From: Leptospira perdikensis
Lineage (GTDB): Bacteria; Spirochaetota; Leptospiria; Leptospirales; Leptospiraceae
NCBI RefSeq assembly: GCF_004769575.1
Contig: NZ_RQGA01000007.1
Span: forward strand, 198,936-262,935
Direction of reading: 5' to 3'
DNA: 64,000 nucleotides
Part shown: positions 54,019 through 63,203 of the stretch, one piece after another
How positions within the stretch are numbered: the stretch's first letter is position 1
Layout of the letters: every line of letters begins with the position of its first letter
Made by a program: the position numbers and the translations under genes
Notes under the pieces: generated by a model
The model's input: the letters and a program-made list of their open reading frames with translations, nothing else
Told to the model about the DNA's origin: nothing
Database searches by the model: none

Positions 54019-55098
54019 ATGGAATGGGAATTACTAGGGATCATACTAGCAGGCCTCGGTGCCTTGTATCTTTGGGTCTTCCAAGTCCCCTATTCTCTTC
54101 CTCATCCCCTAACTACCAAAAAAACAAGAGAAAACCGGTTCGACTTCCTGCGAGGATTGGCAATGGTTGGGATCGTAATCATTCACGTTCATTCTTACTT
54201 TTATTTTTTTCATCCCGCAGATACATCCGTCGTTCGAACGACTTTATTTTTGTCTAATTTATCTCGTTTTTCTGTACCTCTATTTATACTAACATCCGCA
54301 ATTTTTTTACGGAAAAAAGAAGGGTATTGGATTTCTAAATTAAAGAATTTAATACTACCCTATACAATTGCTTCGGTCATCGGATATTTAATAAAATATA
54401 GTAACTATACTGTATTAGAATTGATTCAATTTTACTTTTTAGGAAAGGTTTTTGCTCCCTTCTACTTTGTACCACTTCTGGTTCAATTTTATCTTTTTTT
54501 CTTTATATTTGATCGGTATTTAATGAACAAAAAATTTTCTAAAGGACTACTTCTTTTTTCGTTTTTAATCAACTTAACATCAAATCTTGGATTTTTTGAT
54601 TCCATATTACCCAAAGACTACCATTCGATTTCCATATTAAACTATATTTTCTTTTTTATATTAGGAATCCAAATTGGACTCACTCAAGAAAATGAAAACA
54701 TACCAAAAACTAACGTCTCGCTTGTCTTTGGAACTTTCTTTATTGTCTTTCTATTCTTTGTAGTTTTGTTCAGCGGTGTTTATGCTTTAGATTTCAAAAA
54801 CCATCACTTAATTTATCCCATTTTTTTCTTCTTAGTCATTTGGGAACTTTTACCAAAACTCAATCACACTATATCGGATATGATTTGTTATATAGGCAAC
54901 AATAGCCTGTTTATATTCCTTCTCCATCCCTTTGTCATTCACATGATGCATAGTTTTGACCCTTATTCTTTTGGAGGGCCATTTTTTGGTTATTTATTCA
55001 CATTAATTTTGAATGTGGGAATACCCCTTGGTATTGCAATTACAATCCAAAAGGGTAAGTCTTTATATCAATCACGCCACTTTGCCGAACCAAAGTAA
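54019..55098 (+). CDS. Acyltransferase 3 family membrane protein
   Basis: 359 aa with about ten helices. RFDFLRGLAMVGIVIIHVHS contains the family motif with the catalytic His, and FSVPLFILTSAIFL follows. Likely modifies a surface sugar or lipid by O-acylation. AAAGGAGA precedes the start. The last 59 bases overlap the convergent flavin reductase. Confidence 0.9.
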   Translation: MEWELLGIILAGLGALYLWVFQVPYSLPHPLTTKKTRENRFDFLRGLAMVGIVIIHVHSYFYFFHPADTSVVRTTLFLSNLSRFSVPLFILTSAIFLRKKEGYWISKLKNLILPYTIASVIGYLIKYSNYTVLELIQFYFLGKVFAPFYFVPLLVQFYLFFFIFDRYLMNKKFSKGLLLFSFLINLTSNLGFFDSILPKDYHSISILNYIFFFILGIQIGLTQENENIPKTNVSLVFGTFFIVFLFFVVLFSGVYALDFKNHHLIYPIFFFLVIWELLPKLNHTISDMICYIGNNSLFIFLLHPFVIHMMHSFDPYSFGGPFFGYLFTLILNVGIPLGIAITIQKGKSLYQSRHFAEPK

Positions 55099-55642
55099 GC
55101 GCTTTCGCATATTCTAATAAAACATTTATTGTGTAACTCAATCTATTACGAATATACTCGTCATCTTTGCCTTCAGGTGTTTCAGAATTTAATACAGATT
55201 CTACGTGCCGAACAATTACATGATCGGGGAGATACACAATCCGAGTATTTTTGTAACTAGACATTCGAAGTTCTGCATTAGGGTAACTTCCACCCATTCC
55301 ACTAGATACTGTGACTATAAGACCTGGTTTATGAGAAATATCTCCCCCACTCAAATACAGGAAAAAATTTTTTAAAGCAGGACTTGCCATTCCGGCATAT
55401 TCGGGAGAAAGAAAAATATAAGCATCTGCATTTCCAAATCCAACACTATACTCTAACCAAAACTTTTTTAGCTCAGAATCTTTTTCCCACATTGCGGGTT
55501 CCCAAAGTGGGAGGGGATTTCCACCCAAGTCAAAAAGAATTGTTTCAATACCTTTTGTTTCTAGTGTTTTAACAAGAAATTTGCCAACTTTTAATGATTG
55601 CGAATTTTTCCTATGGCTGCCTGCAACTAAACAAATTTTCAT
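55040..55642 (-). CDS. NADPH-dependent FMN reductase family protein
   Basis: 200 aa, flavodoxin-like fold. The FMN phosphate loop is VAGSHRKNSQSLKV, and SPEYAGMASPALKNFFLYL is the following FMN-binding segment. Reduces flavin or quinone-like compounds with NAD(P)H. The ATG overlaps the DUF1569 gene by four bases, so it is the last gene of the parAB operon. Confidence 0.88.
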   Translation of the reverse strand: MKICLVAGSHRKNSQSLKVGKFLVKTLETKGIETILFDLGGNPLPLWEPAMWEKDSELKKFWLEYSVGFGNADAYIFLSPEYAGMASPALKNFFLYLSGGDISHKPGLIVTVSSGMGGSYPNAELRMSSYKNTRIVYLPDHVIVRHVESVLNSETPEGKDDEYIRNRLSYTINVLLEYAKALTLVRQSGVIDIKTYPFGL

Positions 55643-56286
55643 CTAGGCCCGCCACCTTGATTTTTGTTTCCTTTGTGGTGGGTTTTCTTTTTATTTTTCC
55701 ATTTACGATTATTATGACCGTTTGGTTTCGTATCACCACGATCATCTTTTTTCTTCTGGGGATGATGGTGGTGTTTTTTGTCTGCAAAAGCTTTTTCTTT
55801 TTTCTGTTCTCTTTCTTTTGCAAATCTTAATTTCTCATCACCAAACAACTGAATATAACCAAAGAGAAAAGCTCCAAGAATTCCGTGAATTCGTTCCCAT
55901 TGTTTTTTATCCAGATCACCAAAAACGGGATGTTCCGCAAAAGGACCTGAATGTAGTTTGAATGCCGTTAAAGATGTTTTGAGTCTAAGAAGAGCAGAAT
56001 CCGAATCCCCCAAATCCTTTGGAGGAAATCCAGGGATTTGATTTGCCTTTGTGTAATTCCCTTTGGATATAAGTTTCGCAAACTTATATTTACCCAATAA
56101 TTTATTAATCGTATTTCTTTTATTCGTAGATCCAATTCGTTGTATTGATAATTCAATGGATTCTGCCAAAAAATCATAAACTTGAGTTAAACTAACGTCA
56201 GCTTTCTGTTTTTTCTCACAGGCTATAATGATCGATAACTCTCTTTCGATATCGTCTATCGTTTTAAGTTTTAAAGTTGACTTCAT
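55639..56286 (-). CDS. DUF1569 (DinB-like) protein with a His/Lys-rich tail
   Basis: 215 aa. VSLTQVYDFLAESIELSIQR and HSGPFAEHPVFGDLDKKQWE match the DinB-type four-helix DUF1569 family. The last 55 residues are highly basic with four His in a row, typical of RNA- or DNA-binding tails and unusual for this family. Seven bases downstream of parB, in the parAB operon. Confidence 0.75.
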   Translation of the reverse strand: MKSTLKLKTIDDIERELSIIIACEKKQKADVSLTQVYDFLAESIELSIQRIGSTNKRNTINKLLGKYKFAKLISKGNYTKANQIPGFPPKDLGDSDSALLRLKTSLTAFKLHSGPFAEHPVFGDLDKKQWERIHGILGAFLFGYIQLFGDEKLRFAKEREQKKEKAFADKKHHHHPQKKKDDRGDTKPNGHNNRKWKNKKKTHHKGNKNQGGGPR

Positions 56287-56293
56287 TTTTCCT

Positions 56294-57004
56294 CTATTCG
56301 TTGATTCCGTATTTCTTTTTGAGTAAACCTAATTCTTTCAAAAAGTTATCTCTGACCTTCCCAGTAAGTTTGCCTACATTGATGCTAACCCGACTGATTC
56401 CAGACCCAACTCGGGGTGAAATCATTTCACCCCCTCTGTTTTCTTTACGTTTTAGCAATTCTTCGAGATTCTTTACTGAAAGTGGTTTCCCGCTGATCAT
56501 TAATTCCATAACCGATTTCTGATCCAACCTAGCGATACTGCTAAGTTGTTTTACATACCTTCCGCTGTAACCCAACAATTCAGATACTTCCTCTGCGGTT
56601 TTCCTTTTTTCTTTGCGGAGAAACTGAATGGCTTTTCCAACTTCCCAAGGATTTAAATTTTTCCTTTTTTCGTTTTCAGCCAGTGACATCTCATAACATA
56701 CATCTTCATTCGCGTCTGTTACAATCGCAGGAATTTCTTTCCAACCTAATTTGAGAGCTGCACGATAGCGACGTTCTCCGGCAACAATCAAATACTTGCC
56801 CTTGTCTTTCCGAACGAGGATAGGCTCAATTAGTCCCAATCTTTCCATTGAAGGAACAAGATCCGTTGTGTCTTCGCGTCCAATAAGCCTTGGTTGGGTA
56901 GGATTTGGTGAAATCTGACTCAGCTCTAAGTGAGAGGGATTCTTTTTCTTTTCAGAATAAGCAGAAATTAAATCTAAGGCTTGGAATTCAGTTTTTTTGG
57001 ACAT
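56294..57004 (-). CDS. parB: Chromosome/plasmid partition protein ParB
   Basis: 236 aa. ParB/RepB/Spo0J domain: IEPILVRKDKGKYLIVAGER, RYRAALKLGWKEIPAIV, LAENEKRKNLNPWEVGKAI. The HTH is AEEVSELLGYSGRYVKQL. Binds parS sites and CTP. A 21-bp palindrome identical to one upstream of parA lies inside its own coding sequence at 56413. Starts 17 bases inside parA. Confidence 0.93.
   Translation of the reverse strand: MSKKTEFQALDLISAYSEKKKNPSHLELSQISPNPTQPRLIGREDTTDLVPSMERLGLIEPILVRKDKGKYLIVAGERRYRAALKLGWKEIPAIVTDANEDVCYEMSLAENEKRKNLNPWEVGKAIQFLRKEKRKTAEEVSELLGYSGRYVKQLSSIARLDQKSVMELMISGKPLSVKNLEELLKRKENRGGEMISPRVGSGISRVSINVGKLTGKVRDNFLKELGLLKKKYGINE
56413..56433. other. parS-like palindrome inside parB
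   Basis: GGGGTGAAAT, one centre base, ATTTCACCCC: perfect 10-bp arms. The same 21 bases occur at 57972-57992. It encodes part of NRGGEMISPR in ParB. The location and repetition suggest a partition site. Confidence 0.65.
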
Positions 57005-57914
57005 CGATTTTACTTTTAACCTCTACTGCAAGATCTCTAAAATTTTTCATCGTAGCTAAATCAATTTTAGCTAAAAAAGACATCTTCGCTTGTGCTTGCG
57101 GAATAGCCTCTCTCCTCTGAATGACAGTTTCGAAAACAGGGAAATATTTTTTTACCCCTTCCGCTAAACCAGCCAAGGCTTTCTGCCCTTCGTATTGGTT
57201 TAATACCGCCCCTAATAATTTCAACCTTTGGTTCGCTTTTTTTTGAATCTTCTGGAAAGTTTCGTATAGATCCCTAATCCCTTGTAAACTAAAGGCTCTT
57301 GTCTGAATTGGAACCAATATGTAATCAGCGCAAATCAATGCGTTCTCGAGAATAAGACCGAGAGAGGGTGGACAATCAATAATTATAAATTCGTATCTGG
57401 AACGAAGAGGAAGGATTGCTTCATTTAATAATTCAAAATCATCGCGTTCATATGGTGTGGTTAAGTTTGCTAGTTCCAAAGTAGAAGGGAGCAAATCAAA
57501 ATTTTCACCAATGGTTTTGATAGCCGGTTCAATATTCTTAGCTTTTTTCCCCCGATAACCTAAATAATCCATTACAGAAGGTACATCTTCTTTTAAAAAA
57601 AGTTGAGTCGCATTGGCTTGCGGATCCCAATCGATTAACAATACTTTGTGGTTTTCAGCGAGAGCTTCTGCTAAATACAAACTGATTGTCGTTTTCCCCT
57701 CCCCTCCCTTTTGGTTTGATATAGCAATTACATGACTATCAAATCCATCTGGTTCAGTGGGTTCAAAATACTTAAGCAAAACTGATTGTTTAAACTCCCC
57801 GGACTTCCATCCAGGTATCTTCAAACTTGATACCTTGGCGGAGAACTCACCCGCGTTCAAACCAACGAATTTAGCCGCTTCTTCTTCAGTTAGTATAGTA
57901 TCCGTTTTGCCCAT
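56988..57914 (-). CDS. parA: ParA-family partition ATPase with N-terminal HTH-like extension
   Basis: 308 aa. Deviant Walker A motif ISNQKGGEGKTT, LLIDWDPQANATQLF and IIIDCPPSLGLILENAL. The first 60 residues (TEEEAAKFVGLNAGEF) look like a small HTH that may bind DNA for autoregulation, as in plasmid-type ParA. Operon with parB. Confidence 0.93.
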   Translation of the reverse strand: MGKTDTILTEEEAAKFVGLNAGEFSAKVSSLKIPGWKSGEFKQSVLLKYFEPTEPDGFDSHVIAISNQKGGEGKTTISLYLAEALAENHKVLLIDWDPQANATQLFLKEDVPSVMDYLGYRGKKAKNIEPAIKTIGENFDLLPSTLELANLTTPYERDDFELLNEAILPLRSRYEFIIIDCPPSLGLILENALICADYILVPIQTRAFSLQGIRDLYETFQKIQKKANQRLKLLGAVLNQYEGQKALAGLAEGVKKYFPVFETVIQRREAIPQAQAKMSFLAKIDLATMKNFRDLAVEVKSKIDVQKN

Positions 57915-57971
57915 AACCTACCCAAATGATGTGAATATCCGTCCAGACTGTCAATTTAATTATGTCTCTTA

Positions 57972-57992
57972 GGGGTGAAATGATTTCACCCC
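57972..57992. other. parS-like palindrome upstream of parA
   Basis: Identical in 21 bases to the copy at 56413, lying 58 bases before the parA start. Perfect 10-bp arms around one base. Could serve as centromere, operator for parAB, or both. Confidence 0.7.
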
Positions 57993-58093
57993 CAAACAAA
58001 CCAAATGAAGACGAAATAAACCGAAGACCAGTAGCCACCTTCCCCTCTTTTTAATTTCGGAATTTACAACTTTTAGGTAGAATAGAACCTACG

Positions 58094-59146
58094 TTGGTGC
58101 CTAAAATATCTAAATTCCCCTTTTTAATTTTTCTCTTAGGTTTAAGTTCTGTCTCTGCAGAAGTGATTTGGGGACCAACAATAGAAAAATCCGGCGGGGA
58201 GTATATCTTCGAAACAGGTAATAAATATCCTAACTTATCGGGGATCCGTGGCGGATCGAGAATCAGTTTTCCACGAACTTTTTCACTCTTCGGCATTCAA
58301 GGAATCTTTACCAAAGATCGTATTGAAATTAGTGGTGCACTAAAGACCACAGGTAATTACCAGAAATCGGGAGAAGCCCGCGACGAGGATTTTTTTCTTG
58401 GTTCCATATCAACAGAAAATACAACGAATATCGCAACAAGGGAATGGAGTTATAGAGACTCTGCCACCGTTTACTCCGGTAGTCGCAACTTTGCAGACGG
58501 GAAAGGTAAATCAACGGTCTTCGAAAATCGAGCAGAACTTTACGGAAGGTATTATTTCCAAACAGCAAATCCAAATTATTGGGCAGACGGCTCTGGATTT
58601 TTCTTATCTGCAGGTGTGAAATACTCTTATTTTAAATATTTGTTTTATGACGTGAACCAATACGTAGAAACTACGCCAGTTTTTTATGGCCCGATTGGAA
58701 TCGGACTTAGTTTTTCCAATGATCTTTGGGAGTTCTTTACAGGCGGAGGTTACCGTTATTCTTCTGGCGATTTTTATCTAGACCTAAGTTTTATGCCATC
58801 ATTCGGGCGGATCAAAACAAGAGATTTCCATGTACAACGGTCGATTAATTTTTTCTCAGAAAACTACGGATTAGGTTGGGCATCAAAAGTAGAAGTTGGA
58901 TATAAAATGACTCCAACATGGTTAAGTTATATCCGAATTAACCATCGAAGATTTTTTTCAGAAGGAAGGTTTACTTCACAAGGAGGACTGACAACAGACG
59001 ACTTAGCTTCAAATTTAGTCAGCGGATTTAAATCACATATCAATATCAAAGATTATACGATCGAAATTGGAGCTCTAAACAAGTTGGACTGGTCTAAAGA
59101 TGAATCAGAAAGTTCAGAAAAAATTCTACCAAAAACACCGGAGTAA
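58094..59146 (+). CDS. Outer-membrane-type protein of unknown function
   Basis: 350 aa from a TTG (AGGTAG upstream). The signal peptide ends in SSVSA before EVIWGP. The mature part alternates aromatic and polar residues (YGRYYFQTANPNYWADG, YLDLSFMPSFGR), as in a beta-barrel. No family recognised. Confidence 0.7.
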   Translation: MVPKISKFPFLIFLLGLSSVSAEVIWGPTIEKSGGEYIFETGNKYPNLSGIRGGSRISFPRTFSLFGIQGIFTKDRIEISGALKTTGNYQKSGEARDEDFFLGSISTENTTNIATREWSYRDSATVYSGSRNFADGKGKSTVFENRAELYGRYYFQTANPNYWADGSGFFLSAGVKYSYFKYLFYDVNQYVETTPVFYGPIGIGLSFSNDLWEFFTGGGYRYSSGDFYLDLSFMPSFGRIKTRDFHVQRSINFFSENYGLGWASKVEVGYKMTPTWLSYIRINHRRFFSEGRFTSQGGLTTDDLASNLVSGFKSHINIKDYTIEIGALNKLDWSKDESESSEKILPKTPE

Positions 59147-59162
59147 TACTATCTAATACATA

Positions 59163-59837
59163 ATGATAGATTTTGAAATCGAAAGGAAAACAACAAAAGG
59201 AAGAAACATTTCCCTTGTTGTATACCAAAATGGTAAGGTCGTTTTAAAACATCCAGCTAGAGTTCCCAAGAAACAATTGGAGGAATTCATATCTGAAAAA
59301 AAAGAATGGATTCTCTCAAAACTTAACAATCTCCCCAAAGACATACCTAAAAAATTGAAATTTACAGACGGGGAAATAACTCATATTTTTGGAACCCCAA
59401 CAACCATCAATATAAGTTCCCAGAAAAAGGTTACTATCCTCAACCAAACGATCCAGATTCCAAATATTGATAGCGAAAAATCTCGAATCCGAAAAGGAAA
59501 ACTTGCATTAAAAGAATTACTTTTAGAAAAAATAATACCTATAGTGGACACAACCTCCAGAGCATTGAACACAAAAGTCACAAAACTATCGATCAAAACA
59601 ATGCGTTCCCTCTGGGGGAGTTGTAATTCTAAAAATCAAATTTCTCTCAATTTAAGTTTGGTTCATTGCCCAGCTTCTATCATCGAATATATTGTTTTAC
59701 ATGAGATTGCACATACCATTGAACACAATCATTCCTCAAAGTTTTGGGCGATTGTTGAATCACAAAACCCCAACTATAAAGTTGCTGAAAAATGGCTCAA
59801 AGAAATCGGGAAAAAATACATCTACTATCTTAATTAA
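59163..59837 (+). CDS. YgjP-like (DUF45) metallopeptidase
   Basis: 224 aa, the usual size. YIVLHEIAHTIEHNHSSKFW carries the zinc-binding HExxH plus the third His before FW. SIKTMRSLWGSCNSK is the second family motif. Zinc-dependent peptidase with unknown substrates in the cytoplasm. Stop is adjacent to the next ATG. Confidence 0.92.
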   Translation: MIDFEIERKTTKGRNISLVVYQNGKVVLKHPARVPKKQLEEFISEKKEWILSKLNNLPKDIPKKLKFTDGEITHIFGTPTTINISSQKKVTILNQTIQIPNIDSEKSRIRKGKLALKELLLEKIIPIVDTTSRALNTKVTKLSIKTMRSLWGSCNSKNQISLNLSLVHCPASIIEYIVLHEIAHTIEHNHSSKFWAIVESQNPNYKVAEKWLKEIGKKYIYYLN

Positions 59838-60326
59838 ATGAAAGAAAAAATCAAAGTTCTCTTTATCTGTTTAGGAAACATTTGTCGTTCGCCAGCTGCC
59901 GAAGGTGCATTTCTAAATCTTGTTAAACAAAAAAATTTAACCCATTTATTTGAAATCGATTCTTGTGGGACTTCAGGATATCATGATGGTGACTTGGCTG
60001 ACCCAAGGACACGAAAAATAGCAGAAAAAAGAGGGATTCATTTAACTCACCGATCTAGGAAATTAAACAAAAAAGATTTAACATATTTTGATTATTTGTT
60101 AGTGATGGATGAGAACAATTTGGATGATGTAAGAAGTCTAACAAATGATATAAATATTCAGGGAAAAATTATCCTCTTTGGTAAGTTCAGAAGTGATTCA
60201 GGTGCACCGATTGTTCCTGATCCATATTACAAGAATGAAATCGCATTTGAAATGGTTCAGAATCTTGTTGAAGATTGTTCTTCTGGTTTCTTGAATTTTT
60301 TAGGAGTAGACGAATGTCTCAAATAA
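59838..60326 (+). CDS. Low-molecular-weight protein tyrosine phosphatase
   Basis: 162 aa. P-loop CLGNICRS with Cys11 and Arg17 (C-x5-R-S) and the general-acid motif VPDPYY. Dephosphorylates Tyr on proteins. Overlaps the NDH-2 gene by 13 bases. Confidence 0.94.
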   Translation: MKEKIKVLFICLGNICRSPAAEGAFLNLVKQKNLTHLFEIDSCGTSGYHDGDLADPRTRKIAEKRGIHLTHRSRKLNKKDLTYFDYLLVMDENNLDDVRSLTNDINIQGKIILFGKFRSDSGAPIVPDPYYKNEIAFEMVQNLVEDCSSGFLNFLGVDECLK

Positions 60327-61585
60327 AGAAAAAAATCTTAATCGTTGGAGCCGGCTTTGGTGGGTTACAAGTAATTAAAACTCTCGCAAACCACAAAACT
60401 TTTGATATCACAGTTGTTGATAAAAAAAACCACCACCTCTTTCAGCCACTTTTATACCAAGTTGCCACCGCAGTATTATCACCAGCAGACATTGCAATTC
60501 CATCAAGATCGATTACAACGAAGTATAAAAACGTAAAAATTTTACTTGGCGATGTAACGGAAATCGATTTCAAAAATCGACAAGTAAAATTTCAAAACAA
60601 CGCCGAAACCTACGACTATCTAGTGATCGCAACGGGAGCTAGGACGAGTTATTTTGGGAATCATAGTTGGAAAGAAAAAACATTAGGTTTAAAAAATCTA
60701 AAAGATGCTCTAGCAATCAGAAGACGTATTTTACTTTCCTTTGAACAAGCAGAACTTATCGGTAACTATGAAAAAGCTAAAAGTTTTATGCATTATGTGA
60801 TTATTGGCGGAGGACCAACCGGTGTAGAACTCGCTGGTTCCATTGCAGAACTTTCGCATAATATCATCCGTAAAGACTTTCGTAATATCGATTCTGGTAT
60901 GACAAAAGTCACACTGATTGAAGCAGGTCCTAGATTACTGACTGCATTTAGTGAGAAGTCCAGTTCCTTTACCAAAGAAAAACTGGAAAGTAGGGGAGTG
61001 GAAGTACTCACAAATTCGCCAGTAATCGATATTACTGACACGGGTGTCATACTCAAAGACAGAACCATTGAATCCAAAACCGTGATTTGGGCTGCGGGAG
61101 TGGAAGGTTCAGAGTTAGCTAAAAATATATCAGTTAACAAGGATAAGGCGAACAGGATTATCGTTGATGAATACTGTAGAACAACTGAATTTCCAGAAGT
61201 ATTTGTCATAGGGGATGCTGCGAATTTCAGCAAAGGGCTTACGAAACCGTTACCCGGGGTTTCTCCAGTCGCTATGCAACAAGGCAGATATGTTGCCAAA
61301 ATTATCGAATCTACTGAAAAGAAAAAACCTATCACCCCCTTCCATTATTTTGATAAGGGGAATATGGCTACGATTGGAAGGACTGATGCTGTTGCCGAAT
61401 TCGGGAAATTCCGATTAAAGGGAATTCTAGGATGGCTCGGTTGGCTCTTTGTCCATCTTGTTTATCAGGTTGGATTCAAAAACAAGGTGAGTACGTTACT
61501 CAGTTGGGTATGGAGTTACCTAACGTTCCGAGCAGGATCAAGGCTCATCCAAGAAGAAATGGATGAGCTCTCAGTTCGATCTTAG
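60314..61585 (+). CDS. ndh: Type II NADH:quinone dehydrogenase
   Basis: 423 aa from the ATG at 60314 (TAGGAGTAG upstream); an earlier in-frame start is inside the phosphatase. FAD motif ILIVGAGFGGLQVI, NAD motif VIIGGGPTGVELAGS, and the C-terminal membrane-binding segment GWLGWLFVHLVYQVGF. Single-subunit, non-pumping entry of electrons into the quinone pool. Confidence 0.93.
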   Translation: MSQIKKKILIVGAGFGGLQVIKTLANHKTFDITVVDKKNHHLFQPLLYQVATAVLSPADIAIPSRSITTKYKNVKILLGDVTEIDFKNRQVKFQNNAETYDYLVIATGARTSYFGNHSWKEKTLGLKNLKDALAIRRRILLSFEQAELIGNYEKAKSFMHYVIIGGGPTGVELAGSIAELSHNIIRKDFRNIDSGMTKVTLIEAGPRLLTAFSEKSSSFTKEKLESRGVEVLTNSPVIDITDTGVILKDRTIESKTVIWAAGVEGSELAKNISVNKDKANRIIVDEYCRTTEFPEVFVIGDAANFSKGLTKPLPGVSPVAMQQGRYVAKIIESTEKKKPITPFHYFDKGNMATIGRTDAVAEFGKFRLKGILGWLGWLFVHLVYQVGFKNKVSTLLSWVWSYLTFRAGSRLIQEEMDELSVRS

Positions 61586-61825
61586 ATTGTAACGATTTTT
61601 ATTTGCTTCAGATATACACTTTTTATATGCTAGCTCAGTATTTCCAATCCATATGGTTCTATTCAGTTCCGTATCACCGCTAGCAGTATGTCTTTCAAAA
61701 ATTGGCAACATAAAGACGTAACTTCGTTTCCTAGTCTTTTCACATTCCTCCAGGAATTGATCTTCTCTGGATAGTTGCGCACAGGCAGAAGTAAATAAAA
61801 ACAAAAGAAAAAAGAATCGTATCAC
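61571..61825 (-). CDS. Small lipoprotein of unknown function
   Basis: 84 aa. Signal peptide RFFFLLFLFTSAC with the lipid Cys. Mature part about 70 residues, with two further cysteines. Overlaps the upstream gene by four bases and the ndh end by 15. Confidence 0.65.
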   Translation of the reverse strand: MIRFFFLLFLFTSACAQLSREDQFLEECEKTRKRSYVFMLPIFERHTASGDTELNRTIWIGNTELAYKKCISEANKNRYNLRSN

Positions 61826-62250
61826 TTAGATTGATCCAACAGTGTTTGTAATTCTACCAACTCCGATGATTGTTCTTTCGAAAGATGTATCTTGTTCAAA
61901 TTAAGGAAACCGAGGTCTTCTTCTGCCTTTATCAATTGCGATTGTTTGTATTCCGGCTTGTGACTTACTTTTAAAATCACTTCTCCTTTATAACCCGTAT
62001 CACCATTCGCTTCTAAAATAATAGACTTTGCACGTTTTAAGTATAACGGAATTAGTTTTGGAATTGGGGAATCCTTCGAATATTCAGTAATGCCTAAACT
62101 CAGTAAGGTAATTTTCTTTCGATGAATCTCAGTGGCATCAGCTTTTGATTCACAATCGGATAGACTCAAACAAATGTTCTTTGTTTTTGGTTCTGCCTGT
62201 AGCGACAAATTCAGAACGGTCAACAAAACAATCAAAAGAAAACGATTCAT
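61822..62250 (-). CDS. Small exported protein of unknown function
   Basis: 142 aa from the ATG at 62250; a TTG two codons earlier is also possible. Signal peptide FLLIVLLTVLNLSLQA. Mature part has two cysteines close together (ICLSLSDC) and a Lys-rich body. Coupled by an ATGA overlap to the lipoprotein gene. Confidence 0.65.
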   Translation of the reverse strand: MNRFLLIVLLTVLNLSLQAEPKTKNICLSLSDCESKADATEIHRKKITLLSLGITEYSKDSPIPKLIPLYLKRAKSIILEANGDTGYKGEVILKVSHKPEYKQSQLIKAEEDLGFLNLNKIHLSKEQSSELVELQTLLDQSK

Positions 62251-62342
62251 AAACAAATTTCATAAAAAAAGCAAAAAAGAATCAAGTCTAAATCGAAAAG
62301 ATAAATGTTTACAATCGAGAGGAATTGAAAAGCCTTAGGTAT

Positions 62343-63203
62343 ATGTTGCCGATTTCGATTCGCACAAAATTCCATTCCATAGAAGGAGTTGAATGGGGGA
62401 ACCCACAAGGAATCCCAATCCTTGCCTTCCATGGTTGGTTAGACAATGCAAATAGTTTTGCACCACTTGCAAAGTTTTTCCCAAATTACCGCTTCATTTC
62501 CATCGACTTCCCAGGGCATGGTAAATCCAGTCATAAACCAGAAAATACAGTCTATTATTTTGCAGAGTATACATTAGAGATAGTATCCATAGCACAAGCT
62601 CTCGGGTTAGAAGATTTTATTTTAATGGCACATTCTATGGGTGCCGCAGTTTCCACGTTAGTTGCCGGCACGAACCTTTTAAAAATCAAAAAACTTGTTT
62701 TAATCGAATCACTTGGCCCACTTACCAACCTCTCGGAATCGGCTCCCGACATTTTGATTGAAGCAATCAAACAAATTCTCCACCCCAGAGGAAAAAAAGA
62801 AACTTTCTTCCCCGATATGGAATCAGCAGTCGGAATTCGAATGAGGGCAGGAGACATGAAAAAAGAATCTGCAGAGATTCTTATGGAACGAGGAATCGAA
62901 AAAACTACTAAAGGTTTAAAACCTAGAAGAGACTTAAGACTCCACTACAATTCCTTTTTTCGTTATACGGAAGAACAGATCACTTCTTTTTGTAATCGAA
63001 TTGATTGCCCAACATTACTCATATTAGGCGACAGGTCAAACTTTCCAATTGCCGAAAAATACAGAAACAGAATAGAAGCGGTAAAAAAAATTAAAGAAGT
63101 AACCCTGCCGGGTGGACACCATCTACATATGGATTCCCCGGAAGAAGTCTCGTCGGTAATCTTAAAATTTTTAGAAAATGAAACGATCAAGGACAATCAA
63201 TGA
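62343..63203 (+). CDS. Alpha/beta-fold hydrolase
   Basis: 286 aa from the ATG at 62343; a TTG at 62325 would add six residues but its ribosome site is too close. LAFHGWLDNANSFAPL is the oxyanion loop, MAHSMGAAVS the nucleophile elbow with Ser, and GGHHLHMD supplies His. Complete triad, unlike the protein at 9655. Bases 62871-62945 recur inverted at the window end. Confidence 0.88.
   Translation: MLPISIRTKFHSIEGVEWGNPQGIPILAFHGWLDNANSFAPLAKFFPNYRFISIDFPGHGKSSHKPENTVYYFAEYTLEIVSIAQALGLEDFILMAHSMGAAVSTLVAGTNLLKIKKLVLIESLGPLTNLSESAPDILIEAIKQILHPRGKKETFFPDMESAVGIRMRAGDMKKESAEILMERGIEKTTKGLKPRRDLRLHYNSFFRYTEEQITSFCNRIDCPTLLILGDRSNFPIAEKYRNRIEAVKKIKEVTLPGGHHLHMDSPEEVSSVILKFLENETIKDNQ
62871..62945 (+). 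repeat. Inverted repeat, left copy (inside the hydrolase gene)
   Basis: 75 bases identical, in inverse orientation, to 63926-64000. This copy lies in an intact gene, within its lid region (AEILMERGIEKTTKG), so it is the original. Confidence 0.95.

Noticed and set aside
55594..55830. Phe/Val-rich 78 aa plus-strand frame resembling a membrane protein
   Set aside because: It is the complement of the Lys/His-rich tail of the DUF1569 gene, whose antisense gives hydrophobic residues by composition.
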